Below are positions 32,750 to 40,987 of a DNA stretch of 64,000 bases, piece after piece (the first letter of the stretch is position 1; every line of letters starts with the position of its first letter). This DNA is from Diplocloster agilis. GTDB taxonomy: Bacteria > Bacillota > Clostridia > Lachnospirales > Lachnospiraceae. The notes under the pieces are model-generated. The model ran no database searches, was not told the origin of the DNA, and saw nothing but the letters and a program-made list of their open reading frames with translations. The stretch spans positions 1 to 64,000 of the forward strand of contig NZ_JAHQCW010000002.1 of the NCBI RefSeq assembly GCF_019042275.1. The letters are read 5' to 3'. The translations under genes and the position numbers were made by a program.

Positions 32750-35041
32750 ATGGGAGTCGGTAAAGAGTTAAAACGTGTCGACGCTTACGAAAAGGTTACC
32801 GGTGGAGCAAAATATGTGGCGGACTTGGCACCCAAGGACCTGTTGGTGGCAAAAGTCGTACATAGCACCATCGCCAACGGCGTGGTGAAAAGCTTTGATC
32901 TGGAAGAAGCACTGAAAGTCCCCGGCGTGGTAAAAATCGTCACCTGTTTCGATGTACCGGATATACAGTTCCCCACCCCGGGCCATCCCTGGTCCGTGGA
33001 AGCCGCTCACCAGGATGTGTCGGACAGAAAGCTATTGAACACCAGAGTCCGCGTCTATGGCGATGATATCGCCGCAGTTATTGCAGAAAATGAAATCGCA
33101 GCTAATCGGGCAGCACGTCTGGTTAAGGTAGAGTATGAGGTCTATGAACCTCTTCTGACTACGGATGAGGCTATGGCAGAGGGCGCCACGACTCTCCATG
33201 AGGAAAAGCCGGGAAATGTTCTGGCGCATTCCTCCTTTCAGCTTGGGGATATGACTTTTGACCAGGCGCTTAAAGAAGAGCCCTCCTTACATGTGATTGA
33301 AAGAACTTACGAAACCCAGCCCGTCCAGCACTGTCATCTGGAGGTGCCGGTTTCTTACGCTTATATGGCAAACGGCAAGATTATCGTCACATCCTCCACC
33401 CAGATTCCCCACATCGTCCGCCGGGTGATCGGCCAGGCTCTTGGGGTTCCCTGGGGACAGATCCGGGTGATCAAGCCCTATATCGGCGGCGGCTTTGGCA
33501 ATAAGCAGGATGTATTATATGAACCGTTAAACGCGTTCCTTTGCACTCAGGTGGGAGGCAGAGGCGTACGCCTGGAACTGACCAGAGAAGAAACTTTGGC
33601 TTGTACCAGAGTGCGTCACGCCATAAAATTCCACGTAAAAGGCGCGGTGCGGGAAGATGGCACTTTAGTCGCCCGTAAATTCGAGGCCTATTCCAACCAG
33701 GGCGGATATGCGTCCCACGGCCACGCCATCGTAGCCAACGCGGCTAATGCGTTTAAACAGCTCTATCACGAAGAAAAAGCTCTGGAGTCCGACAGTTATA
33801 CCGTATATACGAATATTACCGTCGGCGGGGCCATGCGCGGCTACGGCATCCCCCAATCGGATTTTGCGACGGAATGTCTCACCGACGATCTGGCTAACGC
33901 GATCGGTATGGATCCGCTCGAATTCCGGTTTAAGAACTGCATGCCGGAAGGTTATGTGGACCCCCACACCAAAGTGAAATTTAACAGCTATGGTTTAAAA
34001 AAATGTATGGAAAAGGGCCGAGATTATATCCATTGGGATGAAAAGCGCAAGGCATACGGGAATCAGACCGGACCGGTGCGCCGCGGCGTCGGAATGGCGA
34101 TATTCTGTTATAAAACCGGCGTTTACCCCATTTCGCTGGAAACCGCTTCCTGCCGCATGATCCTGAATCAGGACGGGTCCATACAGCTGCAGATGGGCGC
34201 TACCGAGATCGGCCAGGGCGCGGATACGGTATTTACCCAGATGGCCGCCGAAGTAACCGGAATTACGGAAGACCGTATTTATATTGTCTCCACGCAGGAT
34301 ACCGATATCAGTCCTTTTGATACCGGCGCCTATGCATCCAGACAGACTTATGTCAGCGGCAAGGCTTTAAAGCAGACCGCTCAGCTTTTAAAGGAACGGA
34401 TTCTGGACTATGGTTCCTATCTGCTGAAGATGCCCTCGGACGCTCTGGATATACAGGATAACAATGTGGTTGATAAAGAGAGCAGAGAATGCCTGGTGAC
34501 TCTGGAAGCGCTGGCTACGGAGGCCTTCTACAGCCTGGACCGCTCTGTTCATATCACGGCGGAGTCCACCTATCACTGTAAGGAAAATACCTTCTCAAGC
34601 GGCGCCTGCTTTGCGGAAGTTGAAGTGGATATGCCTCTGGGTAAGATAAAAGTGCTGAATATTATAAATGTTCATGACAGCGGTACCCTCATCAATCCGA
34701 AGCTGGCTGAAGCCCAGGTCCACGGCGGTATGAGTATGGGACTTGGATATGCCCTGAGTGAGCAGCTTTTATTCGACCGGTCCGGGCGGCCTCTGAATGA
34801 CAATCTGCTGGATTACAAGCTTCCGACCGCTATGGATACGCCGGATCTGCATGTGGATTTTGTCCAGCTGGATGATCCGACCGGCCCCTTCGGAAACAAG
34901 GCGTTAGGCGAGCCGCCGGCGATTCCGGTCGCACCCGCGATCCGAAATGCGCTGCTGCACGCGACGGGAGTGGCGGTGGATTCCCTGCCGCTTGATCCGC
35001 AGAAGCTGGTGTCACATTTTAAAGAAGCAGGATTGATCTAG
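32750..35041 (+). CDS. xdhA: Xanthine dehydrogenase, molybdenum-binding subunit
   Basis: A 763-residue large subunit of the xanthine oxidase family, cytoplasmic. It opens with KELKRVDAYEKVTGGAKYVADL and holds the Mo-cofactor motifs IKPYIGGGFGNKQD, the GAMRGYGIPQ loop, QMGATEIGQGADTVFTQ, and GALGE-like GNKALGEPPAIPVAPAI with the catalytic Glu near residue 724. It hydroxylates hypoxanthine/xanthine-type purines at the molybdenum. It is first of three tightly spaced genes, with AAGGAGG before ATG 32750. Related Clostridia enzymes also act on nicotinate or other heterocycles, but the neighbouring purine genes favour xanthine. Confidence 0.92.
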   Translation: MGVGKELKRVDAYEKVTGGAKYVADLAPKDLLVAKVVHSTIANGVVKSFDLEEALKVPGVVKIVTCFDVPDIQFPTPGHPWSVEAAHQDVSDRKLLNTRVRVYGDDIAAVIAENEIAANRAARLVKVEYEVYEPLLTTDEAMAEGATTLHEEKPGNVLAHSSFQLGDMTFDQALKEEPSLHVIERTYETQPVQHCHLEVPVSYAYMANGKIIVTSSTQIPHIVRRVIGQALGVPWGQIRVIKPYIGGGFGNKQDVLYEPLNAFLCTQVGGRGVRLELTREETLACTRVRHAIKFHVKGAVREDGTLVARKFEAYSNQGGYASHGHAIVANAANAFKQLYHEEKALESDSYTVYTNITVGGAMRGYGIPQSDFATECLTDDLANAIGMDPLEFRFKNCMPEGYVDPHTKVKFNSYGLKKCMEKGRDYIHWDEKRKAYGNQTGPVRRGVGMAIFCYKTGVYPISLETASCRMILNQDGSIQLQMGATEIGQGADTVFTQMAAEVTGITEDRIYIVSTQDTDISPFDTGAYASRQTYVSGKALKQTAQLLKERILDYGSYLLKMPSDALDIQDNNVVDKESRECLVTLEALATEAFYSLDRSVHITAESTYHCKENTFSSGACFAEVEVDMPLGKIKVLNIINVHDSGTLINPKLAEAQVHGGMSMGLGYALSEQLLFDRSGRPLNDNLLDYKLPTAMDTPDLHVDFVQLDDPTGPFGNKALGEPPAIPVAPAIRNALLHATGVAVDSLPLDPQKLVSHFKEAGLI

Positions 35042-35055
35042 AGGAGGTATAGACG

Positions 35056-35943
35056 ATGTATGATATAGAAAAATACTATCAGGCAAAGGATGTGGCGGAT
35101 TGTATCCGTGCCCTCCGGGAAGATCCGGACGCCGTCATTATCTCCGGAGGAAGCGACGTGCTGATCAAGATCCGGGAAGGCAAAATGGCCGGCTGTTCTT
35201 TAGTCAGTATCCATGGAATTCCGGAGCTTGAAGGGATCCGAATGGAAGATGACGGAACCATAGTGATCGGACCGGCCACTACATTTTCCCACATCACCAA
35301 CAACGATATAATTAAAAAGCATATCCCTATTCTGGGTAATGCGGTGGATCAGGCCGGAGGCCCCCAGCTTCGCAATATCGGAACGATCGGGGGGAATGTC
35401 TGTAACGGAGTCACCAGCGCGGACAGCGCGTCCAGCCTGTTTGCCCTGAATGCGGTTCTGGAATTGACCGGGCCTGACGGAGTGCGCCTGCTTCCGATAC
35501 AGGAATTTTATTCGGGACCGGGCCGTACGGTGCGGGAGCACACAGAACTTCTGACCGCAGTCCGAATCACCAGGGAAAATTATGAAGGCTTTGGCGGCCA
35601 TTATATTAAGTATGGAAAACGGGAAGCTATGGAGATCGCCACGATGGGCTGCGCGGTTCACGTTAAGCTGAATGCAGATAAAACAGCGGTGGAAGACCTA
35701 AGGATCGCTTTCGGTGTAGCCGCCCCCACTCCGATGCGCTGTACGAAGACGGAGGAAAGCGTAAAGGGGATGCCCTTAGGGCAGGAGCTTTTAAACGCCG
35801 TTGGAAAGGGTGTCCTGGAAGAAGTAAATCCCAGAACCAGCTGGAGAGCCTCCCGGGAATTCCGGCTGCAGCTGATCGAAGAAATGAGCCGCCGGGCGCT
35901 GGCCCAGGCTGTCATCTATGCAGGAGGTGAGATCCATGCTTAA
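35056..35943 (+). CDS. xdhB: Xanthine dehydrogenase, FAD-binding subunit
   Basis: A 295-residue medium subunit. The N-terminal FAD-binding fold shows VIISGGSDVLIKIREGKM and GPATTFSHI. The GGPQLRNIGTIGGNVCNGVTSADSA block contacts FAD, and a CO-dehydrogenase flavoprotein C-terminal domain follows. It passes electrons from the Fe-S subunit to NAD+. GAGGAGG precedes ATG 35056, 14 bp after xdhA. Its end overlaps the start of xdhC by 8 bp, showing coupled translation. Confidence 0.93.
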   Translation: MYDIEKYYQAKDVADCIRALREDPDAVIISGGSDVLIKIREGKMAGCSLVSIHGIPELEGIRMEDDGTIVIGPATTFSHITNNDIIKKHIPILGNAVDQAGGPQLRNIGTIGGNVCNGVTSADSASSLFALNAVLELTGPDGVRLLPIQEFYSGPGRTVREHTELLTAVRITRENYEGFGGHYIKYGKREAMEIATMGCAVHVKLNADKTAVEDLRIAFGVAAPTPMRCTKTEESVKGMPLGQELLNAVGKGVLEEVNPRTSWRASREFRLQLIEEMSRRALAQAVIYAGGEIHA

Positions 35944-36424
35944 AGTAATCAAAATGATCGTAAATGATAAAGAAGTGGAACTGGCGGTTGATGAGAGAGA
36001 AGCGCTGGTGGACACCTTAAGGGACCGGCTGGGCCTCACCAGTGTAAAGAAGGGCTGTGAAGTGGGAGAGTGCGGCGCCTGTACCGTCCTGGTGGACGGA
36101 GAAGCCATAGATTCCTGCATCTATCTGACTATGTGGGCCGAGGGACGCCGTATTCTGACCGTAGAAGGCCTGAAAGGGCCGAACGGCGAATTAAGTCCCA
36201 TACAGCAGGCATTTATCGACGAGGCGGCCGTTCAATGCGGTTTCTGTACACCGGGCCTGATCATGACCGCGGTGGAAATCGTCGGAACCGGCAAGAAATA
36301 TAACCGCGAGGAATTGCGCAAAATGATCTCCGGCCATCTGTGCCGGTGTACCGGATATGAAAACATCTTAAACGCTATGGAACGGATTGTCGAAGAGACC
36401 TATAAGGTCGTTGGAGAAGAGTAG
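35936..36424 (+). CDS. xdhC: Xanthine dehydrogenase, 2Fe-2S subunit
   Basis: A 162-residue small subunit with two [2Fe-2S] clusters. The plant-ferredoxin-type motif is CEVGECGACTVLVDGEAIDSC (about residues 40-60) and the alpha-helical domain has QCGFCTPGLIMTA and GHLCRCTGYENI. It relays electrons from molybdopterin to FAD. AGGAGG at 35922 favours ATG 35936 over ATG 35918, giving an 8-bp overlap with xdhB. The gene order large-medium-small is followed by a strong hairpin. Confidence 0.94.
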   Translation: MLKVIKMIVNDKEVELAVDEREALVDTLRDRLGLTSVKKGCEVGECGACTVLVDGEAIDSCIYLTMWAEGRRILTVEGLKGPNGELSPIQQAFIDEAAVQCGFCTPGLIMTAVEIVGTGKKYNREELRKMISGHLCRCTGYENILNAMERIVEETYKVVGEE

Positions 36425-36437
36425 CAGTATGCTGCAA

Positions 36438-36490
36438 AACGTGCCGGCATAAAAAGTGGTGCTTCAAACCGCTTTTTATGCCGGCACGTT
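36438..36490. terminator. Bidirectional hairpin terminator
   Basis: A stem of about 23 bp (AACGTGCCGGCATAAAAAG with its complement, one wobble) between xdhC (+) and the merR gene (-). Internal A/T runs replace a trailing T-tract. Confidence 0.75.
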
Positions 36491-36501
36491 CCCATTTTCC
36501 A

Positions 36502-36882
36502 TCAGTCTTTGCGGTCGATATGAAAGATACCGATTTCACGGTAATGATCGATCTTATAATTCACGGTGTTCAGACTTGTCTCCAATACTTCCATCTGCTT
36601 TAGGATCGCCTGTTTATGTTCTACCAGTATCTGTTTTCTTTCTTCACAGGTGGCTTCTCCCTGCAGGCACAGATTCATAAATTCTTTGATCCTGTGAAGC
36701 GGCATCCCGGAGTTCTTAAGGCAGCAGATCAGCTCCAGCCAATGGATGTCTTCCTCTGAAAATTTCCGGATTCCGCTATCCGTCCTTTCCAGCAGGGGAA
36801 GCAGTCCCTCCCGGTCATAATATCGGATGGTATGTGTGGTGATTCCCTCTTTTTCCGCTACTTGTCGAATGGTATAGGTCAT
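36502..36882 (-). CDS. MerR family transcriptional regulator
   Basis: A 126-residue regulator. The winged HTH is YTIRQVAEKEGITTHTIRYYDREGLLPLLERTDSGIRKFSEEDIHWLELI (about residues 3-52), followed by a dimerising coiled coil (EERKQILVEHKQAILKQMEVLETSLNTVNYKIDHY). No metal-binding cysteine pair is at the C-terminus, so it is of the organic-signal or stress type. AAAGGAAG favours ATG 36882. A palindrome-spaced promoter 120 bp upstream on the opposite strand is a possible target. Confidence 0.88.
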   Translation of the reverse strand: MTYTIRQVAEKEGITTHTIRYYDREGLLPLLERTDSGIRKFSEEDIHWLELICCLKNSGMPLHRIKEFMNLCLQGEATCEERKQILVEHKQAILKQMEVLETSLNTVNYKIDHYREIGIFHIDRKD

Positions 36883-37001
36883 GGCGGTTCTTCCTTTCTC
36901 TTTTTGGTATATCAGCGAGTTTTTTCGAGGCAATTTTATTATACAGGAATATCAGAAAATTTGCTATGGTCCCGCGGATGCAAATTCATTTTCAAAACCC
37001 C

Positions 37002-37030
37002 TTGCGTGAACCCGTCCGGTTCACTATAAT
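37002..37030 (+). promoter_or_regulatory. Promoter with dyad in the spacer
   Basis: TTGCGT (37002-37007), 17-bp spacer, TATAAT (37025-37030). GTGAACC-N5-GGTTCAC (37006-37024) fills the spacer, an arrangement typical of MerR-type control, and a MerR gene is divergent. Confidence 0.7.
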
Positions 37031-37087
37031 AAAAGAAAAACTACAAAGATTGGAAAATAGCAAATCAAACAAAAAGGAGTGCATGTT

Positions 37088-37534
37088 ATGAGTAAGATTG
37101 ACGAGATACGGGCGGAAATGGTTACCGCCATGAAAAATAAGGATAAAAGCCGCAAGGATTCTCTTTCCATGCTTTTAAGCGCGCTGAAAAACGTCCAGAT
37201 TGATAAAAGGGAAGAACTAACCGAGGCGGAAGAGAATGCGGTTATTGCGAAAGAGATTAAACAGACCAAGGAAACTATGGATTCCTGTCCCGCCGACAGA
37301 ACGGATATCCTGGAGGAATGCCGGGCCAGATTGGCTGTCTACAAAGAATTCGCTCCGGAAGAAATGAGTGAGGAACAGATTCAGGCCGTGATCCGGCAGG
37401 TGCTGGATGACCTTGGCATATCGGAACCTACGGGAAAAGATAAGGGCCGTATCATGAAAGAGCTGATGCCCAAAGTAAAGGGCAGAGCCGACGGAAAACT
37501 GGTGAATGCTCTCGTTGGAAAATTATTTGCCTGA
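37088..37534 (+). CDS. yqeY: GatB/YqeY domain-containing protein
   Basis: A 148-residue helical protein homologous to the C-terminal tRNA-contacting domain of GatB/GatE. Typical segments are KSRKDSLSMLLSALKN, RTDILEECRARLAVYKEFAPEEMSEEQI and IMKELMPKVKGRADGKLVNALV. The stand-alone YqeY role is not settled; it is often near rpsU and dnaG, but not here. AAGGAG precedes ATG 37088. It is transcribed from the dyad-containing promoter and probably with the small membrane gene that follows after 27 bp. Confidence 0.9.
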   Translation: MSKIDEIRAEMVTAMKNKDKSRKDSLSMLLSALKNVQIDKREELTEAEENAVIAKEIKQTKETMDSCPADRTDILEECRARLAVYKEFAPEEMSEEQIQAVIRQVLDDLGISEPTGKDKGRIMKELMPKVKGRADGKLVNALVGKLFA

Positions 37535-37561
37535 CGGCGCTAAGAAAGGAAGGTAGAACGG

Positions 37562-37816
37562 ATGAAGAATGTATGGGAGGCTGTAAAAAAGTATCTGGAT
37601 AACGCAAAGGAGTATATCCAGTCCATGGATGTCAGCGATATGACGCTGATCAAGCTGTGTTTGCTGGCTCTGGGTATCCTGATCGGAGCCGCTGTCTCCG
37701 AAAAGCATAAGAAAGCGGTTGTTATCGCGGCCGTTCTGATTTTCAGTATCACTTATATACCGGTGATGGTAAAATTCCTCAGTGGAATGGCGGAGAAAAA
37801 GGAATTGGATGCGTAA
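37562..37816 (+). CDS. Hypothetical small membrane protein
   Basis: 84 residues with an amphipathic N-terminal half (VWEAVKKYLDNAKEYIQSMDVSD) and two predicted helices (LIKLCLLALGILIGAAVS and AVVIAAVLIFSITYIPVMVKFL). GGAAGG lies upstream. It follows yqeY closely and is followed by a terminator, so it appears to be a real downstream gene of that transcript. I recognise no family; permease-like DUFs of Lachnospiraceae have this shape. Confidence 0.7.
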   Translation: MKNVWEAVKKYLDNAKEYIQSMDVSDMTLIKLCLLALGILIGAAVSEKHKKAVVIAAVLIFSITYIPVMVKFLSGMAEKKELDA

Positions 37817-37835
37817 GCGTATTTTAAATGACAGG

Positions 37836-37880
37836 AAAGAGGTTATCTAGAACCGAAAGGGCAGAGATAACCTCTTTTTT
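37836..37880 (+). terminator. Terminator
   Basis: AAAGAGGTTATCT (37836-37848) pairs with AGATAACCTCTTT, followed by a T-run. The rest of the gap to 38050 is AT-rich with no other feature. Confidence 0.85.
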
Positions 37881-38050
37881 AACTATCTTTTTTTACTGTA
37901 TTATGTGCGTTGCATAGGATATAAATTACGCTAAAGCGTTGATTCATAAATGCTTTAAACCGTGTGTTTGCGCGGAATCATCCTCCTGTTGTATCATAGA
38001 AATGCCAAAACTTACTCGGTATTTTATTTCATGGCCAGGAGGATGTTACT

Positions 38051-39031
38051 ATGAAAATAACAGCATTTGAAGTTAGAGAAGACGAGAGGCCTTTTTTTGA
38101 AAAGTTAGCCCGGGACCAACACCTGGATCTTGTGCTTTGTCCGGACCCTCTCAATATGAAGAATCTTAGGATGCTGACGGACAGCGCAGGGATATCGGTT
38201 CTCGGCAGAAGCCGACTGGATGCAGGCATTTTGGATTGTCTGAAGGAACGGGGCGTCCGATATATTTCCACCCGCACGATTGGATACAACCATATCGATG
38301 TGGAATATGCCAGGTCTATCGGATTAAAAGTCAGTAACGCGGATTATGCGCCGAATGGCGTCGCCGACTATGCGGTCATGCTTATGCTAATGTCTCTGAG
38401 AAATTATAAGCAGGCCCTTTATCGGGGCAATGTCAACGATTATTCGCTTCCGGGCCTGGAGGGTAGGGAGATGCGCAATCTTACCGTCGGTATCGTGGGA
38501 GTCGGCAAGATCGGGCGCACGGTTATTGAAAATTTGCGGGGATTTGGCTGCCGGATCCTGGCTTTTAACCGCCATCCGGTTCCTGACTTGGAACATCAGG
38601 TAACTTTCGTCCCGCTGGATACGCTGTACCGGGATAGCGATATCATCTCCCTTCATGTGCCGTTACATGCGCAAACATATCACATGATCGACCGGTCCGC
38701 TATGAGTCAGATGAAAGACGGGGTGATTCTGATCAATACGGCCAGAGGAGAGCTGATTGATATGGAGGCGCTGTTAGACGGTATAGAAACGAAAAAAATC
38801 GGCGCCCTGGGACTTGATGTGATTGAAAATGAAGAGGGGATCTACCATAAGGACCGCAGGACCGATATTATCAGCAATCGGGAGATGGCCTATCTGCGGC
38901 AATTTCCTAATGTTACCATGACGCAGCATATGGCGTTCTATACGATCGAGGCGGTGGAGAGCATGGTATCCTGCGGGGTACGGAATCTTCTGGAGTTTGA
39001 GAAGTGCGGCAGCTGCAGGCTGGAACTGTGA
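38051..39031 (+). CDS. D-isomer-specific 2-hydroxyacid dehydrogenase (D-lactate dehydrogenase type)
   Basis: A 326-residue NAD-dependent enzyme reducing a 2-oxoacid such as pyruvate. The NAD-binding fold has TVGIVGVGKIGRTVIENL (about residue 147). The catalytic Arg is in NTARGELID, the Glu in VIENEEGIYHKD and the His in MTQHMAFYT (about residue 296). STRTIGYNHIDVEYA is typical of the LdhA/VanH group. Most LDHs read TPHTAFYT; the Gln for Pro change is mild. GGAGGATG precedes ATG 38051. It is monocistronic. Confidence 0.87.
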   Translation: MKITAFEVREDERPFFEKLARDQHLDLVLCPDPLNMKNLRMLTDSAGISVLGRSRLDAGILDCLKERGVRYISTRTIGYNHIDVEYARSIGLKVSNADYAPNGVADYAVMLMLMSLRNYKQALYRGNVNDYSLPGLEGREMRNLTVGIVGVGKIGRTVIENLRGFGCRILAFNRHPVPDLEHQVTFVPLDTLYRDSDIISLHVPLHAQTYHMIDRSAMSQMKDGVILINTARGELIDMEALLDGIETKKIGALGLDVIENEEGIYHKDRRTDIISNREMAYLRQFPNVTMTQHMAFYTIEAVESMVSCGVRNLLEFEKCGSCRLEL

Positions 39032-39100
39032 CAGGTCTAAATCCGCCTTCCCTTTCATATGGTGATAATAGAATAAATTCTTCAGGAAAGGGAATGAACT

Positions 39101-39910
39101 ATGGAAGGAAATCAAACGCCGGATTCCAATTGTCAGAAGACCTCTGCCGCGTCCGCGCATACCCAGCAGTCTTTAACGTCCCAGCAGCATGTTCAGCAGC
39201 AATATGTATCACAACAGCAGCAATATATGCAGCAGGCGCAGGTTCAGCAAGGGCAGAAGCAGATGCAGCAGATGCGCCAACAAGCCCAACAGCAAATGCA
39301 GTCTCAGGCACAGCCTCAGCAACAGTCTCTGCAACAGTCGCAACAGCAGCCCCAGCAGCAGATGCAGCAGCACTCCCAGCAGGCACAAGCCGCCGGTGAG
39401 GGAGGCCCTTTATATCAGGCAAAATTGCCTTATCCCCCTGTTAAGGCGTTATGCGAGAACCGTACATATGCTTTTGCCATGTTGGATAATGTGGGCGGTA
39501 ACAATTCCGAAATGTCTGCGGTCAGCCTGTATTTTTACAATCATCTGCGGACCGCATACTGTGCGGAAATCGCCAGCTGTTTCCATCATGTAAGCATTGT
39601 GGAGATGCATCATCTGGAGATCTTTGGCACGCTGGCGCTGCAGCTGGGGGTGGATCCCAGGCTCTGGACCCGTTCCAGAAATCAAATGGCCTACTGGACT
39701 CCCCGGTATAATCAATATCCCGTGGAGCTTTCCCAACTGCTGACTTACGCAATACAGGGCGAGGAACGGGCGATCGAGAAATACCAGTATCAGCTCGAGC
39801 GTATAGAAGACTGTAATATTGTGGAAAATCTCAAGCGTATTATCCTGGATGAACAGATTCACATCCAAGTGTTTCAGGATCTTTATCAGCGATACGTCAG
39901 CAACTGCTAG
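39101..39910 (+). CDS. Gln-rich ferritin-like protein, probable spore coat component
   Basis: 269 residues in two parts. Residues about 20-105 are a low-complexity tract dominated by Gln with Met, Ser and Ala, encoded by runs of CAG and CAA. Residues about 110-269 form a ferritin-like four-helix bundle with likely metal ligands in EMHHLEIFG, GEERAIEKYQYQ and DEQIHIQVFQDLY. Related ferritin-like proteins (CotF/CotJC/YhcQ types) occur in Clostridia spore coats. GAAAGGGAATG precedes ATG 39101. Spore location is inferred; a non-spore diiron protein is possible. Confidence 0.65.
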   Translation: MEGNQTPDSNCQKTSAASAHTQQSLTSQQHVQQQYVSQQQQYMQQAQVQQGQKQMQQMRQQAQQQMQSQAQPQQQSLQQSQQQPQQQMQQHSQQAQAAGEGGPLYQAKLPYPPVKALCENRTYAFAMLDNVGGNNSEMSAVSLYFYNHLRTAYCAEIASCFHHVSIVEMHHLEIFGTLALQLGVDPRLWTRSRNQMAYWTPRYNQYPVELSQLLTYAIQGEERAIEKYQYQLERIEDCNIVENLKRIILDEQIHIQVFQDLYQRYVSNC

Positions 39911-39947
39911 GCTGTTTCATCAACCGCCCGCAGTCTTGGGAATATTG

Positions 39948-40020
39948 AAAAGCAAAACTCCCGGAAAAAGTCATGGCGCTGTAAAAACAGGCCGGTTTTT
40001 TCCGGGGTTTTTGCTTTTCA
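39948..40020 (+). terminator. Long hairpin terminator
   Basis: GAAAAGCAAAACTCCCGG and AAAAA pair imperfectly with TTTTTTCCGGGG and TTTTTGCTTTTC, around an inner CTGT/ACAG helix. Confidence 0.65.
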
Positions 40021-40126
40021 TCCGTATTTTTTTGCGGTAGAATGGATGAAAAAGCAAAGTCAGCAAGAATGATGAAACGTTGTAAGCGGGACACGTGTAT
40101 AATGATAGGCCGTTAGGAGGAGCGCT

Positions 40127-40987
40127 ATGCCAAATTATAGAATTGATGATATCGTATCCGTGATCGAATATATGGAAGAACATCTGACGGAAAAACTGAA
40201 TCTTGACCGTGTAGCAGACGCGGTCCATTATTCAAAATATCATTTACACCGCATGTTTACCGGCGCAGTAGGCATAACTCTGCATGAATATCTTAACAGG
40301 CGGCGGCTGACGCAAAGCGCCAAGCTGCTGGTGTTTTCCGATAAAAATATTCTGGACATCGCGCTGCTTGCCGGCTATGAAAGCCAGCAGGCGTTCACGA
40401 ATATATTTACCGCCATGTATAAGATGCCGCCCAGCAGATATCGGGAAAATGAAAAGTTTTACCCGCTTCAGCTAAAATATAATTTAAAAGGGAACTTTGA
40501 AATGCTTCATGTGAAAGACCAGATAAACTGGAAGATCGAATATGCAGCAGAAGAAGACATACCGCGCTGGATGGAACTGGTGCGGCTGGTCATTGACGGT
40601 TTCCCTTATTTGGACGAACAGGACTATATCAAGGTGCTAAGGCAACGAATTCAAACCGGACAGGCCCTGATCCTAAAAGACCGGCAGATGGCCATTGGCA
40701 TCCTGCTGTTTTCATATAATACCGGCAGCATAGATTTTATGGGCTGCCATCCCCTTTATCGAAACAGGGGGATTCAAAAGGCTTTTCTTCGAAAAGTTAT
40801 GGACGAATTGCAAACCGGCCGGGACATCAGTATCACCACTTACCGGGAGGGCGACAAAGCGGATACCGGACAGCGCCGGGAAATCAAAGATCTGGGATTT
40901 GCGGAGGCCGAGCTTCTGACGGAGTTTGGGTACCCCACACAGCGCTTTGTATTATCTACGGCAGCACCAGATCAGCCGCTTCCCTGA
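40127..40987 (+). CDS. AraC-type HTH fused to GNAT acetyltransferase
   Basis: 286 residues. Residues 1-105 are a complete AraC DNA-binding domain (LDRVADAVHYSKYHLHRMFTGAVG, then DIALLAGYESQQAFTNIFTAMYKMPPSRYR). Residues about 130-280 resemble a GNAT fold with YIKVLRQRIQTGQALILKD and the acetyl-CoA loop HPLYRNRGIQKAFL. Such fusions may sense or modify a small molecule; the substrate is unknown. TAGGAGGAG precedes ATG 40127. Its last 32 bp overlap the convergent GntR gene. Confidence 0.8.
   Translation: MPNYRIDDIVSVIEYMEEHLTEKLNLDRVADAVHYSKYHLHRMFTGAVGITLHEYLNRRRLTQSAKLLVFSDKNILDIALLAGYESQQAFTNIFTAMYKMPPSRYRENEKFYPLQLKYNLKGNFEMLHVKDQINWKIEYAAEEDIPRWMELVRLVIDGFPYLDEQDYIKVLRQRIQTGQALILKDRQMAIGILLFSYNTGSIDFMGCHPLYRNRGIQKAFLRKVMDELQTGRDISITTYREGDKADTGQRREIKDLGFAEAELLTEFGYPTQRFVLSTAAPDQPLP

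Noticed and set aside
39101-39420. CRISPR-like repeat array
   Set aside because: The repeats are short CAG/CAA codons within a reading frame, without spacers; no Cas genes in the window.
39189-39593. 134-residue frame in the CAG-rich region
   Set aside because: A frame-shifted reading of the Gln-rich tract (Ser/Cys-rich output); the ferritin-like frame is the one with a ribosome site and a domain.
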